From Betaproteobacteria bacterium (GTDB lineage Bacteria > Pseudomonadota > Gammaproteobacteria > Burkholderiales > Usitatibacteraceae), in contig JADKJR010000024.1 in NCBI GenBank assembly GCA_016720925.1, forward strand, positions 1 through 64,000: a stretch of DNA of 64,000 nt. The letters are read 5' to 3'. The first letter of the stretch is position 1. Each line of letters starts with the position of its first letter. Shown here piece by piece: positions 26,724 through 36,285 of the stretch. Position numbers and translations under genes: made by a program. Below the pieces are notes generated by a model. The model was not told the origin of the DNA. It searched no databases and worked only from the letters and a program-made list of their open reading frames with translations.

Positions 26724-28146
26724 GACGATCGTGAAACCGGGCAAGAACCGCTTTGGTGCTTACCTGAATTCGGCGCAGACCCACGTGGATGTGGCCGAGC
26801 CGTTCGCGGTACGCGGTCGCCTCACGCGCGTGGCCGGGCTGGTGATGGAAGCGGTTGGGCTGAAGTTGCCGGTGGGCAGCACGTGCACCATCATCCAGGA
26901 TCATGGTCGCAATGTCGACGCCGAGGTGGTTGGGTTCGCCAATGACCGCGTGTTCCTGATGCCGACCTCGGATGTACATGGCCTGCTGCCCGGCGCCCTG
27001 GTGGTGCCCGACGAACCGATGAGCACGCCGCCGGTAATCGGCCAGCTGCATCACCCGTGGCGGCGCGCCGACGATCGCACGCGGCATTTGCCGATGGGCG
27101 CGGGCTTGCTGGGAAGAGTGGTTGATTCGAACGGTTTCACGCTTGATCACGCGGGTCCGCTGGTGATGACCACTCGCCGGCCGCTACGCAGCCGCCCGGT
27201 CAATCCAATTGACCGCGAACCGATTTCGCAAGTGCTGGATACGGGAGTGCGCGCCATCAATGCGTTGCTCACCGTGGGGCGCGGCCAGCGCATCGGCCTC
27301 TTTTCCGGTTCCGGTGTCGGCAAGAGCGTGCTGCTCGGCATGATGGCTCGCTACACCAGCGCCGACGTGATTGTCGTTGGCCTGATCGGGGAGCGTGGCC
27401 GTGAGGTCAAGGAATTCATCGAGAACATTCTGGGTCCCGAGGGCCGCGCTCGCGCCGTGGTGGTCGCAGCGCCCGCCGATACGCCGCCATTATTGCGCAT
27501 GCAGGGCGCCACTTATGTCACAGCCATCGCCGAACACTTTCGCGACCAGGGCAAGCACGTGCTGCTACTGATGGATTCACTGACGCGCTATGCCATGGCG
27601 CAGCGCGAAATCGCCCTCGCGGTAGGCGAGCCGCCGGCCACCAAGGGTTATCCGCCGTCGGTTTTTGCCAAGCTGCCCGCGCTGGTCGAGCGCGCCGGCA
27701 ATGGCCTTAACGGGTGCGGTTCGATTACCGCGTTCTATACCGTTCTCGCCGAGGGTGATGACCAGCAGGATCCAATTGCCGATAGCGCCCGCGCCTGTCT
27801 GGATGGCCATTTTGTGCTGACGCGTGCGCTGGCCGAGCAAGGCCACTTTCCCGCCATCGACATCGAGCAATCGCTATCGCGTGTCATGCATAGCATCATC
27901 GACCCCGGGCATGAAGAAAACGCGCGCAAGCTGCGCATGCTGTATTCGTGTTACCAGAAAAATCGCGACCTGGTGAACCTCGGCGCCTATGTGGCGGGCA
28001 GCGACCCACTGGTTGATGCAGCGGTGACGCTCTATCCGAGAATCGAGGCGTTCATGCAGCAAGGCATGAACGAATGCGCCAGTTTTGCCGACAGCCAGCA
28101 CGCACTCAACCAGTTATTGGCCGATGTCCGTATCCCAACGAGGTAG
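26707..28146 (+). CDS. fliI: FliI, flagellum-specific export ATPase
   Basis: 479 aa. FliI is the F1-beta-like hexameric ATPase that unfolds export cargo. Walker A is GLFSGSGVGKSVLL near residue 200 and Walker B is HVLLLMDSLTRYAMAQREI near residue 283. The family signature PPSVFAKLPALVERAGNG and the regulatory loop GSITAFYTVLAEGDDQQDPI follow. Start and stop fit the operon: it overlaps fliH and fliJ begins 4 bp after it. Confidence 0.98.
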   Translation: MTGLTETIVKPGKNRFGAYLNSAQTHVDVAEPFAVRGRLTRVAGLVMEAVGLKLPVGSTCTIIQDHGRNVDAEVVGFANDRVFLMPTSDVHGLLPGALVVPDEPMSTPPVIGQLHHPWRRADDRTRHLPMGAGLLGRVVDSNGFTLDHAGPLVMTTRRPLRSRPVNPIDREPISQVLDTGVRAINALLTVGRGQRIGLFSGSGVGKSVLLGMMARYTSADVIVVGLIGERGREVKEFIENILGPEGRARAVVVAAPADTPPLLRMQGATYVTAIAEHFRDQGKHVLLLMDSLTRYAMAQREIALAVGEPPATKGYPPSVFAKLPALVERAGNGLNGCGSITAFYTVLAEGDDQQDPIADSARACLDGHFVLTRALAEQGHFPAIDIEQSLSRVMHSIIDPGHEENARKLRMLYSCYQKNRDLVNLGAYVAGSDPLVDAAVTLYPRIEAFMQQGMNECASFADSQHALNQLLADVRIPTR

Positions 28147-28150
28147 CCAT

Positions 28151-28618
28151 ATGTCGACAAATCCAACTTTGAATCTGGTTATTCGCGTGTCAACCGACCG
28201 TCGTGATGGAGCCGCGCTGGCGCTCGCTGCAACGCGCCGCCAAACCGACGATGCGCAGCGCAAGCTGGAAATGCTGGCCCGCTATCACCACGAATACGTG
28301 GCGCGCATGAATAGCGGCAACGGGGCGGGCGGCACCGATCCCGTGCGAATCGCCAATACGCGCGCATTCATCGATAAACTCGAACAGGCGATCGCACAGC
28401 AGCAACGCGAAGTGGAAATCTGCGAATCCCATTTGAGTGTATGTCTTCATATGCTCACCGACAAGGAAAAGAAATTGAAGTCGCTGGAGATTTTGCAGGA
28501 TCGCCGGCTGAGCGAAGCCGGGCGCGCCGAGAGCCGGCGCGAGCAGAAACGCACCGACGAATTCGGTGCCAGAGCGGCACGCAGTGGTGGCGCGACGCTC
28601 GACTACCGGCCAGCCTGA
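28151..28618 (+). CDS. fliJ: FliJ, export ATPase stalk protein
   Basis: 155 aa, predicted almost wholly alpha-helical coiled coil, as expected for the F1-gamma-like stalk that sits in the FliI ring and contacts FlhA. It is rich in Gln, Arg, Glu and Ala with long heptad stretches (RRQTDDAQRKLEMLARYHHE, DKLEQAIAQQQREVEICESH). The start is the ATG at 28151, 4 bp after fliI. Assigned by position and coiled-coil character more than by motifs. Confidence 0.88.
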   Translation: MSTNPTLNLVIRVSTDRRDGAALALAATRRQTDDAQRKLEMLARYHHEYVARMNSGNGAGGTDPVRIANTRAFIDKLEQAIAQQQREVEICESHLSVCLHMLTDKEKKLKSLEILQDRRLSEAGRAESRREQKRTDEFGARAARSGGATLDYRPA

Positions 28619-28641
28619 AATCACAAGATAGAGGATGGAAG

Positions 28642-30010
28642 ATGAATTCAATACAGTCATTTCTGGTGCCGGCCTGCGCGCAATCGGCTACCGTCAAATC
28701 TTCATCTGCCTCGCAGGCAAGCGGCGTCGCGGAAGATGCCAGTTTTGCCGACGTGCTGGTACTTTCAACCGAAAATACGACGGTCCGGCCTGATATGCCG
28801 TCCGCGTCCGACCTTCCGTTGGCGGTGCATGGCCAAACGTCGGAAAAAGACGAGAATATCGACCCCCTCCAAACTGATGTGACTGCCGTCACTGATCTCG
28901 TCGCGCTGATCGCACAAATCTCCGCGGAAGGCCAGCCAGTGCCAGTGGTTGCGTTAAACCGGCTGGCAGCGGAAAGTCCCGGGATTGCGCCCGGCACAAT
29001 GTCATCTAGCGACTCTGTTTCCGGTCCAACGCCATTCGTGGCTGGGTTAGGCAGTACCGCCGAGGAAATAACTTCCCGCCGTCCTGCCGTTGCACCAACC
29101 AACGTCAGCCAAACGCCTGTTGATCCGGATGCTTCCGTCCCTGTCGCCGGTGGAATTTCACTTGTCGCGATTGCGAGAGCGGCGACACGAGCACCAGCTG
29201 TGGCCGAACCGGTTACCACTTCTGCTGGTCCAAATCCGGCACCCGAAGAAGCGCCTGCGCCATTCGCGACCATGTCAAATGTCGTTGCTGCCAGCGCCGA
29301 TTCCGATGGGCGCGCGCGTGGCCGATCATGCCGGCCGCGAAGGTGAGAACGATCACCGGATAACGAGCAGTGGCGGCAGTCCCGTCGCCGCGCAAATCAA
29401 GGCGATGGAATTCCGAACGGGTGGAACTGTTCAAACAACCGACGAATTGCGCCAACCCGGTGCGCTCCCGTCTGAAACGGCTCAGGGGGCAACCCTCATG
29501 GCGGGCGTGCCGGCGCATACTTCCGGCGCGAACAACCTGATGCCTGCCGGTCAGGCGTCAATCTCGCTGGTGCCCACGCATATCGAGAGCCCTGCATGGA
29601 GCAAGGACTTCGGTCAGCACGTGATTCGCCTGGCGGTGGATGGCCAACCGTCCGCGGAAATTCACCTCAATCCGCCCGATCTGGGGCCGATACGCGTCTC
29701 GATCGAAATCAAGGGCCAGGAAGCAATGCTCCATTTTGTTGCCGAGCACCCACAAACTCGCGAAGCACTGGAAAGCGCATTGCCGCGCTTGCGTGAAATG
29801 TTCGCTGCAGGCAGTCTCACGCTTGCGGATGCCAATGTCACCGGCGAGGCCCTTACGTCGCAAGGTGGCTCCGGGCAAGAACAGCGCTTCCTGCAGTCAT
29901 CTTCCCCGGCGCGAAGCGAGCGATTGATGGTGGTCGAAGACGCACTGCCCGCGGAGATCGGCGTGCCCCGATCGCCCGCCCGTCGTACCGGCATCGATTT
30001 GTTCGCGTAA
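28642..30010 (+). CDS. fliK: FliK, hook-length control protein (frameshifted)
   Basis: FliK measures hook length and flips FlhB specificity. The start is the ATG at 28642 (MNSIQSF). The N-terminal 225 codons are Ser/Ala/Pro/Thr-rich and low in conservation, as usual. At the GGG run 29308-29310 the frame changes; removing one G gives ADSDGARVADHAGREGEN and a continuous protein of about 455 aa. The C-terminal hook domain is clear: FGQHVIRLAVDGQPSAEIHL, NPPDLGPIRVSIEI, EALESALPRLREM. A 225-bp gap with weak GC-rich dyads follows before fliL. Confidence 0.88.
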
Positions 30011-30235
30011 CACGGAAAAGCCGGCTGACTCCGGCGAGGCCGGACGCAATTTCATGCCGGGCGCGCCGGCGCAATTCCGCTCTCATGAAAGCACCAAAGT
30101 AAACGGGTTTATCCAGCCTTTTCCGCAGATGGACGCGGTCGCCCATTGCCCATAATTCTGTTCAAGGTGTGGCGATTTGACAGTGTGACCGACCCTGTTC
30201 AATTCTTGGCGATAAAACAACAAAGGAGCATTTTC

Positions 30236-30820
30236 ATGGCAGCGGGCGCAACGAAAGCCGATAAAAAAGCTGATACGAAAGCCGATGCAAAAGCCGATGC
30301 GGAAGGCGCACCGGAAACGACAAAAGGCAAAAGCAGCAAGTTGATCATCATTGGCGCGATCGTGGCGGCGCTGGTACTTGGCGGTGGTGGGGCCTATTTT
30401 TTCATGCGCAAACCACCGGCTGATGAGTCGGTCGCCGAGGAAAAGGCTCCTGGCAAGTCGGCGGAAAAAGCGCCAAGCAAGGCGAAAGAGAAGGGGCCGC
30501 ACAAAGCGATGCTGTACGTGCCGATGGAAACATTTACCGTCAATTTGCGCCACGCCGACCAGGAACGCTACCTGCAGGTCACCATCAATCTCGAGGTTGT
30601 TGATTCCGTGGTCGGTGAAGCCATCAAGCAACAAATGCCGTCGATGCGCAATCGCGTGCTGCTTCTTCTCTCCAGCCAGGACGCGGAAAATCTCATGACG
30701 CGCGAAGGCAAGGAAAAGCTGTCGACCGAGATCAGCACCGAACTGCGCAAGACACTCGATGGCGCCGGACCCAACAAGGGACTCGAGCAGGTGCTCTTTT
30801 CCCACTTCGTGATTCAGTAG
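30236..30820 (+). CDS. fliL: FliL, stator-associated basal-body protein
   Basis: 194 aa. FliL surrounds and supports the stator. I chose the ATG at 30236 behind AAAGGAG. The N-terminal 35 residues hold a repeated KADxKAD pattern (TKADKKADTKADAKADAEG). One membrane segment follows (LIIIGAIVAALVLGGGGAYF, residues about 40-59), then a charged linker and the periplasmic FliL domain (VNLRHADQERYLQVTINLEV). It ends FSHFVIQ and is followed by fliM after 7 bp. A TTGACA lies at 30177-30182, but I see no clear -10. Confidence 0.94.
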   Translation: MAAGATKADKKADTKADAKADAEGAPETTKGKSSKLIIIGAIVAALVLGGGGAYFFMRKPPADESVAEEKAPGKSAEKAPSKAKEKGPHKAMLYVPMETFTVNLRHADQERYLQVTINLEVVDSVVGEAIKQQMPSMRNRVLLLLSSQDAENLMTREGKEKLSTEISTELRKTLDGAGPNKGLEQVLFSHFVIQ

Positions 30821-30827
30821 AAATCCC

Positions 30828-31832
30828 ATGGTCGCCGAACAATTTTTGTCGCAAGACGAAGTCGACGCGCTGCTCGAGGGTGTCACGGGCGAGAGTCAGG
30901 CGACTGTCGCGGAAGTACCAACCGGCGGCGTGCGTTCCTACAACCTGGCCAATCAGGAGCGTATCGTTCGCGGGCGCATGCCGACGCTCGAGATCATCAA
31001 CGAGCGCTTTGCGCGAAACCTGCGGACGGGACTGTTCAATTTCATGCGCCGGTTGCCGGAAGTATCGGTTGGGCCGGTGCGGGTGCTGAAGTACAGCGCA
31101 TTCCTGCGCGATGTCGGGGTGCCGTCCAACATCAACATTGTGCAGCTGCGTCCACTGCGCGGCAATGGGTTGTTCATCTTCGATCCGAAGCTCGTATTCG
31201 CCGTGATCGACAGCCTGTTTGGTGGCTCGGGCCGTTTTCACACCCGTATTGAAGGCCGCGATTTCACGTTGACCGAGCAGCGCATTATTTTGCGTTTGCT
31301 CGAGGTGGCTTTCGTCGAATATCAAAAGGCGTGGGCTGGCGTTCACCCAATGAATTTCGAATATGTGCGCTCGGAAATGCACACGCAGTTTGCCAGCATC
31401 GCTACGCCATCGGAAATCGTGGTGACGACCTCGTTCACGATCGAGCTGGGCGACTCGGGCGGCGAAATGTTTATCTGCATGCCGTACTCGTCACTTGAAC
31501 CGATTCGCGACCTGCTCTACACCAGCCTGCAGGGCGATGCGCAGGAACCCGATAAACGCTGGCTGACCATGCTCACCAAGCAGGTGCAGGCCGCCGAGGT
31601 GGAATTGACGGTTGAACTTGCGCATAGCCAGGCGACGGTCGAGCAGTTGTTTCACCTGAATGTCGGCGATTTCATCGAGTTCGACTTGCAACCCACCATT
31701 GTCACCAAAGTCGACGGCGTTCCCTTGTTTGATGCCGAGTATGGCGTGGTCAACGGACATTACGCGGTGAAGATCAACGAATTTCTGACTGCCTCGCGCG
31801 AAGACAAACTTACGGGAGTAAATCATGCCTGA
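30828..31832 (+). CDS. fliM: FliM, C-ring switch protein
   Basis: 334 aa. FliM binds CheY-P and transmits the switch to FliG. The CheY-binding peptide is at the N-terminus (FLSQDEVDALLEGVTGE). The middle domain shows FDPKLVFAVIDSLFGGSGRF, and the C-terminal SpoA-like domain pairs with FliN. The start ATG at 30828 needs only a weak ribosome site and may be helped by fliL translation. It overlaps fliN by 8 bp. Confidence 0.98.
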   Translation: MVAEQFLSQDEVDALLEGVTGESQATVAEVPTGGVRSYNLANQERIVRGRMPTLEIINERFARNLRTGLFNFMRRLPEVSVGPVRVLKYSAFLRDVGVPSNINIVQLRPLRGNGLFIFDPKLVFAVIDSLFGGSGRFHTRIEGRDFTLTEQRIILRLLEVAFVEYQKAWAGVHPMNFEYVRSEMHTQFASIATPSEIVVTTSFTIELGDSGGEMFICMPYSSLEPIRDLLYTSLQGDAQEPDKRWLTMLTKQVQAAEVELTVELAHSQATVEQLFHLNVGDFIEFDLQPTIVTKVDGVPLFDAEYGVVNGHYAVKINEFLTASREDKLTGVNHA

Positions 31833-32244
31833 CGAACTACAAGCCCCGGTTGAAGCCGACGACTGGGCGGCCGCCATGGCCGAGCAGACCGCCGACGTCG
31901 CGCCGACCGCATTGACGGATCTGCCGCCCACGGCCAAGGCGGCAGTGTTCCAGCGGCTTACCGGTACCAGCGGCGAGGCGCGAAACGACATTGACCTGAT
32001 ACTCGACATCCCTGTGCAGCTTACGGTTGAACTGGGCCGCACGCGCATCCCCATCAAGCACATTCTGCAGTTGGCGCAAGGTTCGGTCATCGAACTTGAT
32101 GCGATGGCCGGCGAGCCCATGGACGTGCTGGTCAACGGTTGCCTGATTGCGCAAGGTGAGGTGGTGGTGGTCAACGACAAATTTGGCGTGCGGCTCACCG
32201 ACGTGACGACGCCGTCCGAGCGAATAAGCCGGCTCAAACGGTAA
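31825..32244 (+). CDS. fliN: FliN, C-ring switch protein
   Basis: 139 aa. The acidic N-terminal extension (ADDWAAAMAEQTADVAPT) precedes the conserved SpoA domain: DIDLILDIPVQLTVELGRTR and DVLVNGCLIAQGEVVVVNDK, ending VTTPSERISRLKR. FliN forms the lower C ring and docks FliH. It overlaps fliM by 8 bp; fliO starts 6 bp after its stop. Confidence 0.97.
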   Translation: MPDELQAPVEADDWAAAMAEQTADVAPTALTDLPPTAKAAVFQRLTGTSGEARNDIDLILDIPVQLTVELGRTRIPIKHILQLAQGSVIELDAMAGEPMDVLVNGCLIAQGEVVVVNDKFGVRLTDVTTPSERISRLKR

Positions 32245-32250
32245 TCAAGG

Positions 32251-32652
32251 TTGAACACACATTTCAAACTTGCCGTCGGCTGTGTGCTCCTTGGCGCCAG
32301 CACGGTGGCGATGGCGGCAACAGAGTCGGCCTTGCCGGTGATGTCCACGCTGGTCTCGTTATTCCTGGTCCTGGCCGCCATCGGTGTTGCCGCATTTCTG
32401 GTCAAGCGCCTGAGCCCGGGCAATTCCCCGCAAGCGCGGATGATGCGTGTGGTTAGCCAGCTGCCGCTGGGTGCGCGCGAAAAAATCAGCATCGTGGAGC
32501 TCGATGATCAGTGGCTGGTGCTTGGCGTGACCGCGCAGCAGATCACGCTGCTCACGCAGACGCCACGCAAGGAGGGCGGTGTGCCGCCAGCCCAAACCAT
32601 CAACTTTTCAAAACTGTTCGATTTGGCGCGGGGCAAGCATGACAAGGCGTAA
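32251..32652 (+). CDS. fliO: FliO, export-gate assembly protein
   Basis: 133 aa from a TTG at 32251 preceded by CAAGG; no nearby ATG would keep the N-terminal hydrophobic stretch. There is a signal-like segment (LAVGCVLLGASTVAMA), then a true membrane segment (VMSTLVSLFLVLAAIGVAAF), then the small cytoplasmic domain RVVSQLPLGAREKISIVELD, typical of FliO. It overlaps fliP by 14 bp. FliO helps FliP assemble. Confidence 0.92.
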   Translation: MNTHFKLAVGCVLLGASTVAMAATESALPVMSTLVSLFLVLAAIGVAAFLVKRLSPGNSPQARMMRVVSQLPLGAREKISIVELDDQWLVLGVTAQQITLLTQTPRKEGGVPPAQTINFSKLFDLARGKHDKA

Positions 32653-33400
32653 CGCCAGTCTGGCTGTCGTCGCACTTGCGCTTGCCGCTCTGTCAGGTAC
32701 GGTGTTTGCTGCGCCCGAGGTCGGCGGCGGCATCCTCTCTTTTAGTTCGGCGCCAGCTGCCGGCGGTGGCCAGAATTACTCCGTCCCGGTGCAGACGCTG
32801 CTGTTTTTCACGGCGCTGACATTCATCCCGGCAATTGTGCTGATGATGACAGGTTTCACCCGCATCATCATCGTCATGTCCCTGCTGCGTCACGCGCTGG
32901 GCACGCAAAGTACGCCACCCAATCAGGTGCTGGTCGGCCTGTCGCTGTTCCTGACCATGTTCGTCATGGGGCCGGTGATCGACAAGGTGCATACCGACGC
33001 CTACCTGCCGTTCACGCAACAGAAAATCAGCTTCGAAGAGGCGCTTGCGCGCGGTGAGAAGCCGCTGAAAGCATTCATGCTGAAACAAATCCGTGACCCG
33101 GATCTGGCGCTGTTCGTCAAGCTGGCGCGCTACGAGGGGGCGCGCAATGCGGAGGAACTGCCGCTGCGTATCATCGTCCCCGCCTTCGTCACCAGTGAAC
33201 TCAAAACCGCTTTCCAGATCGGCTTCATGATCTTCCTGCCGTTTCTCATCATCGACATGGTGGTCGCCAGCGTGCTGATGTCGATGGGCATGATGGTGTC
33301 GCCCGTGCTGGTCTCGCTGCCATTCAAGTTGATGCTGTTCGTACTTGCCGATGGCTGGAACCTGCTGGTCAGTTCGCTGGTCGCCAGTTTTGCCACGTAG
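32639..33400 (+). CDS. fliP: FliP, export-gate core protein
   Basis: 253 aa. FliP forms the pentameric core of the FliPQR gate. A cleavable signal peptide is present (SLAVVALALAALSGTVFAA). The family signatures GFTRIIIVMSLLRHALGTQS and FQIGFMIFLPFLIIDMVVAS are intact, as is the final SLPFKLMLFVLADGW. The ATG at 32639 lies inside the fliO 3' end, implying coupled translation. Confidence 0.97.
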   Translation: MTRRNASLAVVALALAALSGTVFAAPEVGGGILSFSSAPAAGGGQNYSVPVQTLLFFTALTFIPAIVLMMTGFTRIIIVMSLLRHALGTQSTPPNQVLVGLSLFLTMFVMGPVIDKVHTDAYLPFTQQKISFEEALARGEKPLKAFMLKQIRDPDLALFVKLARYEGARNAEELPLRIIVPAFVTSELKTAFQIGFMIFLPFLIIDMVVASVLMSMGMMVSPVLVSLPFKLMLFVLADGWNLLVSSLVASFAT

Positions 33401-33421
33401 CACTGAGTAAAGAGGACACCC

Positions 33422-33691
33422 ATGAATCCCCAAAGCGTTATCACCCTTGGCCAGCAAGGTATGGAAGTCATGCTGATGGTCGGTGCACCGCTGTTGCTGG
33501 CGGCGCTGGTCACCGGATTATTGGTGAGCGTTTTCCAGGCGGCCACCCAGCTCAACGAGGCGACATTGTCCTTCCTGCCCAAGTTGATGGCGGTGCTTGC
33601 CGCGATGGTCGTCGCCGGGCCTTGGATGATTCAGTTGCTGGTGGATTACATTCAGCGGCTGTTTGCCAGCATCCCGTCGGCCATCGGCTAA
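33422..33691 (+). CDS. fliQ: FliQ, export-gate core protein
   Basis: 89 aa with two membrane segments (EVMLMVGAPLLLAALVTGLL and LMAVLAAMVVAGPWM) separated by the conserved SVFQAATQLNEATLSFLPK loop. FliQ packs around FliP in the export gate. It starts 21 bp after fliP; the ribosome site is AGAGGA. Confidence 0.97.
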   Translation: MNPQSVITLGQQGMEVMLMVGAPLLLAALVTGLLVSVFQAATQLNEATLSFLPKLMAVLAAMVVAGPWMIQLLVDYIQRLFASIPSAIG

Positions 33692-33725
33692 TCTGCCGGC
33701 ATCCCGCCGATCAGCTACTGCCATC

Positions 33726-34490
33726 ATGTTGACCATCTCGGCGGCGAAATTGATGGGGTGGGCCGGCATGTACCTGTGGCCTTTCCTGCGCGTGCTGGCG
33801 CTGTTCATGGCGGCGCCAATGTTTTCCCACCGGTCAGTGCCGATGCGTGTCAAGGTCGGTCTTGGTGTGGCGATCGCGGTGGTGATTGCGCCTACGCTGC
33901 CGTTGCAACATCAGGTGTCGCTCGATTCCGCGCAGACGCTGCCGCTGGTGATCCAGCAAGTGATGATCGGCCTGGCGCTGGGCTTTATCCTGCGGCTCGC
34001 CATGGCCGGCATCGAACTCGCCGGCGAGATGATTGGTCTGCAGATGGGGCTATCGTTCGCGGGCTTTTTTGATCCACAGAGCCAGGGCGGTGGCAATGTC
34101 GTCAGCAGCTTCCTCGGTGTCCTCGCCATGCTGATATTCCTCGGTATCAACGGACATTTGCTGCTGATTCATACGTTGGCGGAAAGCTTCCGGATTTTTC
34201 CAGTTGGCGACGGCATGTTTTCGATGGCCGATGTCAAGAGCATGGTCGCAGCCGGCGCGGATATGTTTCGCCTGGGGCTGCAACTTGCACTACCGTTCAT
34301 TGCCGTGCTGCTGATCGTCAATCTGTCGCTGGGCGTGATGGTGAGGGTGGCGCCACAGATGAACCTCATGTCGGTGGGCATGCCGGCAACCATCACAGTC
34401 GGCTTTTCGAGCCTGTTTTTGTTGCTGCCTTACCTGGAGCCACCGCTCACGCAAGCACTTGAGCGAGGGCTGATGGGATTGGCGCGGTAA
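33726..34490 (+). CDS. fliR: FliR, export-gate core protein
   Basis: 254 aa with about six membrane segments. The start is the ATG at 33726 (MLTISAAKLMGWAGMYLWPF), 34 bp after fliQ. Conserved pieces include VMIGLALGFILRLAMAGIEL, GEMIGLQMGLSFAGFFDPQS and LSLGVMVRVAPQMNLMSVGM. It caps the FliPQ gate and is the last gene of the long fliF-fliR block. The 34491-34718 gap after it holds a small hairpin (accaaga / tcttggt, 34582-34602) without a T-run. Confidence 0.96.
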   Translation: MLTISAAKLMGWAGMYLWPFLRVLALFMAAPMFSHRSVPMRVKVGLGVAIAVVIAPTLPLQHQVSLDSAQTLPLVIQQVMIGLALGFILRLAMAGIELAGEMIGLQMGLSFAGFFDPQSQGGGNVVSSFLGVLAMLIFLGINGHLLLIHTLAESFRIFPVGDGMFSMADVKSMVAAGADMFRLGLQLALPFIAVLLIVNLSLGVMVRVAPQMNLMSVGMPATITVGFSSLFLLLPYLEPPLTQALERGLMGLAR

Positions 34491-34718
34491 CCGGCTGGCG
34501 CATGACCGCAAAATTTCACATGATCCGCTGGGTTTCCTATATCCTTTACTTCAGTGAGTTCAAATAAAAGCGTTCTATTTGACCAAGATCATAAGTCTTG
34601 GTTGATGAAGGTCGCAATCTACAGGTGGTTGGCGCGGGCGGCATGACAAACGTTGCGAAGCAGGTTGAGTTCGAGCGCAGGTTCGCCACAAAGTCATTTC
34701 CGCATGGACTGATTTCTC

Positions 34719-36245
34719 ATGATGAATTGTCATTGGACAGATAGAAGACTCAGCCACATAGTCCTGTGGGTCGTATTGATTTCGTCGATGACGCTACTGA
34801 GTCCCCCGTTTGCATTCGCCGATAATAGCTCCCAGGGCGGCGCGCGCCATGCATTGGTGGTAGGCAATGCGGACTATAAATTTGCTCCGCCGCTGAGCAA
34901 TTCCGGCAATGACAGCCGCGATATCTGCGCCAGCCTGAAGAAGCTCGGGTATCAGGCGACTTGCGCGGTCGATGTCAAGACACGCGGCGCATTCAGGGAC
35001 CTGGTCAGCAACTTCGTTCAGAGCGTGAAGAAAGGCGATGTCATCCTCTTCTATTTCGCCGGCCATGGCATTGAAATGGATGGAGAGAACTACCTCGTGC
35101 CGACGGCAGCGGAGTTTCGCAGCAGAGGTGCATTTGAAGATCAGGCAGTCCGTGTAAATTATATTCTTGACGAATTGGCAGGCACGGGTAGCCGATTGAG
35201 CGTCATCATCCTGGATGCTTGCCGCGACAATCCGTTTGGCGCCAAAAGCCGTAGCGCCGTCGGTCGCGGTCTGGCGGTACCGGATCGCGCTCCCGCCGGC
35301 AGCGTCATTATTTTTCCGACATCTCCGGGCAAGGCGGCGCAGGATGGCGCCGGTGATGCACGCAATGGCCTCTTCACCCAGCATCTGCTGGCGCACATGC
35401 GGACGCCGGGGATAGAGTTGGAGGCGATGTTCAAGCGGGTCATCGAGGGGGTGAAGACCGAGTCGGAGAAGTCCGGCATGCCGCAGATACCCTGGATGAA
35501 CATGTCATTTACCGGCGAATATTGCTTTGCGGGCTGCCTTGACCGCGAGGCGGATGCCCGGGAAAAGGCCCATCTGGCGTCCCGTACCAAGGATCTCGAG
35601 GCCCAACTGGCTCTGCAGCAGAGGCAGTCCGATGAGTTTCGATCCAAGATGAAGGAAATGGAAGTGCGCCTTGCCAGTCGGCAACAAACGACTGCGCAGG
35701 ATTCGCCCGAATTCAAGCGCCTTGAGAGCGAGCGTACCGAACTCGCGAAAAAAGTGGCGATGCTGGAAAGCCAGGGCCAGGGGCTAAAGAAGGCTCAACA
35801 GTCGCTACATACATACCGCAATAGCGAAGGGGACTTGACGAGAGTCGAACAGGAATTGGCGGTTCAGCAAAAAAGGCTGAAAGAACTTGATGCTCAACTC
35901 AGTGCAAACCGCAGCGCCAAGATTGACACCCAGAAGGTTGCGGAGTTACGCAAGGAGCGTGATGAACTGCGGCTACTGGTTAAGGGTTTGTTGGCACAGA
36001 AAAAGCGCTTGGAAGGCGCCGAGGCCGAATTGGCCAACGTCGCGCGCGTGACCAAGGAATCCGAGCAACTCAACAAGGAACTGGCCCAGTATCGGGATCA
36101 GTTGGCGGCGCTTGAGAAGAAAGCCACGGAGCGGGAGGGGCAGTTAAGCATTGAACGGACCCTCCGCGCCGAAGTTGAGGGAAAACTGAAGGAAGCAAAG
36201 AAGGAGACAGTTCGCGGTGCGGCAGTTGTTGCGCCCGCCTTCTAG
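34719..36245 (+). CDS. Secreted caspase-like (peptidase C14) protein with coiled-coil tail
   Basis: 508 aa. A signal peptide (residues about 12-35, ending FAFADN) leads into a caspase-like fold. RHALVVGNADYKFAPPLSN starts strand 1, the catalytic His is in ILFYFAGHGIEMDG (near residue 114) and the catalytic Cys in VIILDACRDNPFG (near residue 170). So the His/Cys dyad is complete. From about residue 275 to 495 the protein is a long charged coiled coil (QRQSDEFRSKMKEMEVRLAS, KKRLEGAEAELANVARVTKE). A membrane-protein gene follows at 40 bp. It resembles bacterial metacaspases of unknown substrate and is not a known flagellar part. Confidence 0.85.
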   Translation: MMNCHWTDRRLSHIVLWVVLISSMTLLSPPFAFADNSSQGGARHALVVGNADYKFAPPLSNSGNDSRDICASLKKLGYQATCAVDVKTRGAFRDLVSNFVQSVKKGDVILFYFAGHGIEMDGENYLVPTAAEFRSRGAFEDQAVRVNYILDELAGTGSRLSVIILDACRDNPFGAKSRSAVGRGLAVPDRAPAGSVIIFPTSPGKAAQDGAGDARNGLFTQHLLAHMRTPGIELEAMFKRVIEGVKTESEKSGMPQIPWMNMSFTGEYCFAGCLDREADAREKAHLASRTKDLEAQLALQQRQSDEFRSKMKEMEVRLASRQQTTAQDSPEFKRLESERTELAKKVAMLESQGQGLKKAQQSLHTYRNSEGDLTRVEQELAVQQKRLKELDAQLSANRSAKIDTQKVAELRKERDELRLLVKGLLAQKKRLEGAEAELANVARVTKESEQLNKELAQYRDQLAALEKKATEREGQLSIERTLRAEVEGKLKEAKKETVRGAAVVAPAF

Positions 36246-36285
36246 GTGTTGTTACTTAATCGTTTTTTTTGCCAAGGGGGTAACT

